A stretch of 64,000 bases of DNA from Acanthornis magna. Lineage: Eukaryota; Chordata; Aves; Passeriformes; Acanthizidae. Shown one piece after another: positions 60,960 to 64,000 of this stretch; position 1 is the stretch's first letter, and each line of letters starts with the position of its first letter. The notes below the pieces were generated by a model. The model searched no databases. It saw only the letters and a list, made by a program, of their open reading frames with translations, and was not told the DNA's origin. The position numbers and the translations under genes are program-made. The DNA is taken from the NCBI GenBank assembly GCA_036785705.1, contig JAWUZG010001108.1, positions 1-64,000 of the forward strand. Reading direction: 5' to 3'.

Positions 60960-61080
60960 GAGGGCCCGGGAAAGCGGCTTAGGCACGCGCTGAGCCGCTT
61001 ACGCTAATTATAGCGCGGGCCCTTTAAGAGCCGCGACCCCCCCGACCTTGCGCGGGAGGGGTTAATCCAAGGGGGGGGGC
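60960..61080 (+). promoter_or_regulatory. Candidate GRK promoter with TAATTA, TTAATCC and inverted repeat
   Basis: Single-copy sequence contains AAGCGGCT (60972-60979) / AGCCGCTT (60993-61000), CTAATTATAG (TAATTA 61005-61010), CCTTTAAGAG, and GTTAATCC (TAATCC 61063-61068). CRX-type TAATCC sites are typical of photoreceptor promoters. 61,737 is about 670 bp downstream. Confidence 0.4.
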
Positions 61081-61089
61081 GTGGCCTCG

Positions 61090-61720
61090 TCCTCGTGCAG
61101 CGCACGAGGGACCCCCCACGCCCCCCCAGACCTCCCCAGGTGTCACACGAGGGACCCCCGACCCCCTTAGTGCCCCCAAACGTCACACGAGGGATTCCCC
61201 ACTCCCCTAGAGCCCCCCAGGTGTCACAGAAGGGACCCCAGACCCCCCCAGGTGTCACACGAGGGACCTCCAACCCCCCTAGAGCCCCCTAAACACCCCC
61301 CGGGTCACAGGAGCTCCCCCTGATCCCCCCATGGGTCACAGGAGCCCCCCCAGACCCCTCCAGGTGTCACAGGAGCACCACCAGACCCCTCCAGGTGTCA
61401 AAGGAGCCCCCCCCAAACCCGCCATGGGTCACAGGAGCACCCCCAGAGCCCCCCAGGTGTCACAGGAGCCCCCCCAGAGCCCCCCAGGTGTCAGAGGAGC
61501 CCCCCAGACCCCACCATGGGTCACAGGAGCCCCCACCCAGACCCCCCAGGTCCCTTCAGTCCCCACCACTCATTCCCCCAGTCCCCCCAGGTGTCCCACC
61601 AGTCCCACCCAGGCCCCCCAGGTGTCCCACCAGTGCCACCAGTCCCCCCACCGGTCCCACCAACACCTCCCCTTCTCCCCCAGCCCCCTCTCCAGGTGTC
61701 CCGCGACCCCCCCCGCCCCC
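61090..61720. repeat. CCCCCCAGGTGTCACAGGAGCC array
   Basis: About 17 units of 28-42 bp. The first few read GTGTCACACGAGGGACCCCC, later ones CCAGGTGTCACAGGAGCCCC. It directly precedes the start codon region. Confidence 0.9.
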
Positions 61721-61736
61721 CCCCCCAACTGCAGCC

Positions 61737-62211
61737 ATGGACATCGGGGGCCTGGAGACGGTGGTGGCCAACTCAGCCTACGTGTCAGCCCGCGGTGGCC
61801 CCGGTGGGGGGGGCAAGGACCGCCGGTCGAAGGCGCGGCTCCGCCTGCCCCACATCTCCCAGTGCGAGGCCCTGCGTGTCCAACTGGGCGGCACCACAGG
61901 CACCCAGAACGGGGGTCCCGGAGCCCCCAACGGAGCCCCGCCCGGCCACACCCAAGATGGCGGCCAGGACACGTCGTTCCAGTGGCAGTGCGTGGATCAG
62001 CCCATCGGGAAGCTGCTGTTCCGGCGGTTCCTGGAGGGGGCGCCGCAATTCGCCGCGGCCGGGGCGCTGTGGTCGGAGATCGAGGCCTTCGAGCAGTGCG
62101 AGGAGACGGAGAGAGAGGCGTTGGCCAATCAGCTGCGGAGCCGGTTCTTCACGCCGGGCGGGTCCGAGCACTGCGGCTTCCTCAGCGCCAGCGCCACAGC
62201 CCCGCCCACAG
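61737..62211 (+). CDS. GRK1B: GRK1-type visual G-protein-coupled receptor kinase, first coding exon (3'-partial gene)
   Basis: GRK1/GRK7 kinases phosphorylate light-activated opsins in photoreceptor outer segments. The ATG lies in GCAGCCATGG, an ideal initiation context, just after a C-rich tract and CAG that could be an acceptor. The exon has 158 codons plus one base and ends at CACAG|GTGAGG. MDIGGLETVVANSAYVSAR matches the receptor-docking N-terminus of GRK1 (LETVVANSA), not GRK7; RLRLPHISQCEALRVQL and QCVDQPIGKLLFRRFL are the start of the RGS-homology domain, and EHCGFL its continuation. Residues about 51-80 (rich in G, T, P, N, Q) are an insertion absent from GRK1. The kinase domain is right of the window. 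The paralogue label B rests on position beside ATP1B2 and is less certain than the family. Confidence 0.85.
61953..61964 (+). promoter_or_regulatory. YY1-consensus CAAGATGGCGGC inside the GRK coding exon
   Basis: A perfect YY1-type word sits in the insertion of the first coding exon, 216 bp after the ATG. The same word family makes up the arrays at 29-33 kb and from 62.2 kb on. Confidence 0.55.
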
Positions 62212-62224
62212 GTGAGGGGTGCGG

Positions 62225-62710
62225 TGGGTGGGGTGCCAATATGGCAGCTGTGATAGCAATATGGCAGACATGGCACCAATATGGTGGACATGACACCAAC
62301 ATGGCAGACATGGCACCTATATGGCAGACATGACACCAATATGGTGGACATGGCAACAATATGGTGGACATGACACCAATATGGCAGCCATGACACCAAT
62401 ATGGCGGACATGACACCAATATGGCGGACATGGCATCAATATGGCAGACATGGCAACAATATGGCGGACATGACACCAATATGGCGGACATGACACCAAT
62501 ATGGCGGACATGACACCAATATGGTGGACGTGGCACCAATATGGTGGACATGGCACCAATATGGCGATCGTGACACCAATATGGTGGACGTGATACCAGT
62601 ATGGCAGCCATGACACCAACATGGCGTCCATGACACCCCAATAGTGTCCATGACACCAACATGGCGGCCATGACACCAATATGGTGGACATGAGACCTCA
62701 TTGGTAGCTA
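62225..62710. repeat. GRK intron 1, CAATATGGCGGACATGACAC array
   Basis: About 26 units of 18 bp (ATGGCGGACATGACACCAAT) in near-perfect register begin 15 bp after the donor. Confidence 0.93.
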
Positions 62711-64000
62711 TGACATCAACATGGTGGCCATGATAAAGTTGGCAGCCATGACACCCCAATGGTGGCCATGATGGTAATGGTGGCCATGACACCCCAACGG
62801 TGGCCATGATGGTAATGGCAGCCATGACACCTGCAAAGGTGGCCATGATGGTACTGGTGGCCATGACACCCCAATGGTGGCCATGATGGTATTGGCAGCC
62901 ATGACACCCCAACGGTGGCCATGATGGTAATGGCAGCCATGATACTCCAATGGTGGCCATGACAGTAATGGCGGCCATGACACCCCTAATGGTGGCCATG
63001 ATGGTAATGGCAGCCATGACACCCACAAAGGTAGCCATGATGGTACTGGCAGCCATGACACCCCTAACGGTGGCCATGATGCTGTCGGCAGCCATGACAC
63101 TCCAATGGTGGCCATGATGGTGTTGGCAGCCATGATACTTCAATGGTGGCCATGACGGTAATGGCGGCCATGACACCCCAATGGTGGCCATGATGGTATC
63201 GGCAGCCATGACACCCACAAAGGTAGCCATGATGGTACTGGCAGCCATGACACCCCTAACGGTGGCCATGATGCTGTCGGCAGCCATGACACTCCAATGG
63301 TGGCCATGATGGTGTTGGCAGCCATGATACTCCAATGGTGGCCATGACGGTAATGGCGGCCATGACACCCCAATGGTGGCCATGATGGTATCGGCAGCCA
63401 TGACACTCCAACAATGGTCATGATGGTGTCAGCAGCCATGATAGCCCAATGGCAACCATTACACCCCAATAACCATCGCAACACCCCAACGGTGGCCACA
63501 ACGATATCGGCAGCCATGACACTCCAACAATGGCCATGATGATGTTGGCAGCCATGATGGTGTTGGCAGCCATGATGGTGTCAGCAGCCATGATAGCCCA
63601 ATGGTGGCCATTACACCCCAATGACCATCGCAACACCCCAACGGTGGCCATGACAATATCAGCAGCCATGACACTCCAATGGTGGCCATGATGGTGTTGG
63701 CAGCCATGATACTCCAATGGTGGCCATGACGGTAATGGCGGCCATGACACCCCAATGGTGGCCATGATGGTATCGGCAGCCATGACACTCCAACAATGGT
63801 CATGATGGTGTCAGCAGCCATGATAGCCCAATGGCAACCATTACACCCCAATAACCATCGCAACACCCCAACGGTGGCCACAACGATATCGGCAGCCATG
63901 ACACTCCAACAATGGCCATGATGATGTTGGCAGCCATGATGGTGTCGTCAGCCATGATAGGCCAATGGTGGCCATTACGCCCCAATGGCCATCACAATAC
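62710..64000. repeat. GRK intron 1, ATGGTGGCCATGATGGTAATGGCAGCCATG array
   Basis: Units of about 60 bp: GGCAGCCATGACACCCCAAT plus GGTGGCCATGATGGTAAT. Higher-order copies are seen at 192 bp (63,021 and 63,213) and 382 bp (63,391 and 63,773). It runs off the right edge. Confidence 0.92.

Noticed and set aside
61395..61736. N-terminal extension of the GRK protein upstream of 61,737
   Set aside because: The in-frame upstream sequence is a CCAGGTGTCACAGGAGCC repeat translation. The MDIGGLETVV start matches the family N-terminus exactly and has an ideal initiation context.
62225..62710. CRISPR-like appearance of regular short repeats
   Set aside because: Units are contiguous without unique spacers, and the context is a vertebrate intron.

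Overview
This window is vertebrate nuclear DNA, most probably from a GC-rich bird microchromosome. The exons encode recognisable vertebrate proteins whose p53 sequence is closest to avian p53 as I know it. Splice sites are canonical GT-AG. Almost everything between exons is tandem minisatellite.

Three genes are supported. (1) TP53 on the + strand: nine exons, equivalent to human exons 3-11, run from 95 to the stop at 21,601, with a polyA signal at 22,018. The start codon lies upstream of the window. (2) ATP1B2 on the - strand: a complete seven-exon, 290-codon Na,K-ATPase beta-2 gene, from the ATG at 54,028 to the stop at 34,091, tail-to-tail with TP53. The same convergent arrangement is known in mammals. 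(3) The first coding exon of a visual G-protein-coupled receptor kinase of the GRK1 type, + strand from 61,737, head-to-head with ATP1B2. The rest of that gene is beyond the right edge. The ATP1B2-GRK1-like pair parallels ATP4B-GRK1 and ATP1B3-GRK7 in other parts of vertebrate genomes, so this is probably the third 2R paralogon and the gene is probably GRK1B.

Layout: 1-22,040 TP53; 22,040-33,880 intergenic repeats (an ACTGGG array, a TTAATTAA array, a single-copy island with a CRE and an inverted repeat, an A/C-rich tract, and about 4.5 kb of CAAGATGGC/GCCATCTTG YY1-like arrays); 33,880-54,200 ATP1B2; 54,200-61,736 the shared upstream region (CCACGCCC and POU-octamer arrays, G-rich arrays, CRX-like sites); 61,737-62,211 GRK exon; 62,212-64,000 GRK intron made of another CCAT/ATGG array.

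The most striking observation is that many of the intron minisatellites contain copies of the adjoining exon edge together with its splice site. Examples are the 5' and 3' edges of TP53 exon 5, the 3' edges of exons 6, 7 and 8, the 5' edge of exon 8, and both edges of ATP1B2 exon 2. This produces dozens of decoy splice junctions. In TP53 intron 7 it also produces a regular array of eight CTCF-like motifs. Three TP53 exons show apparent one-base frame breaks in G-rich tracts, most simply read as homopolymer errors. No transposon, viral, CRISPR or bacterial gene was found.
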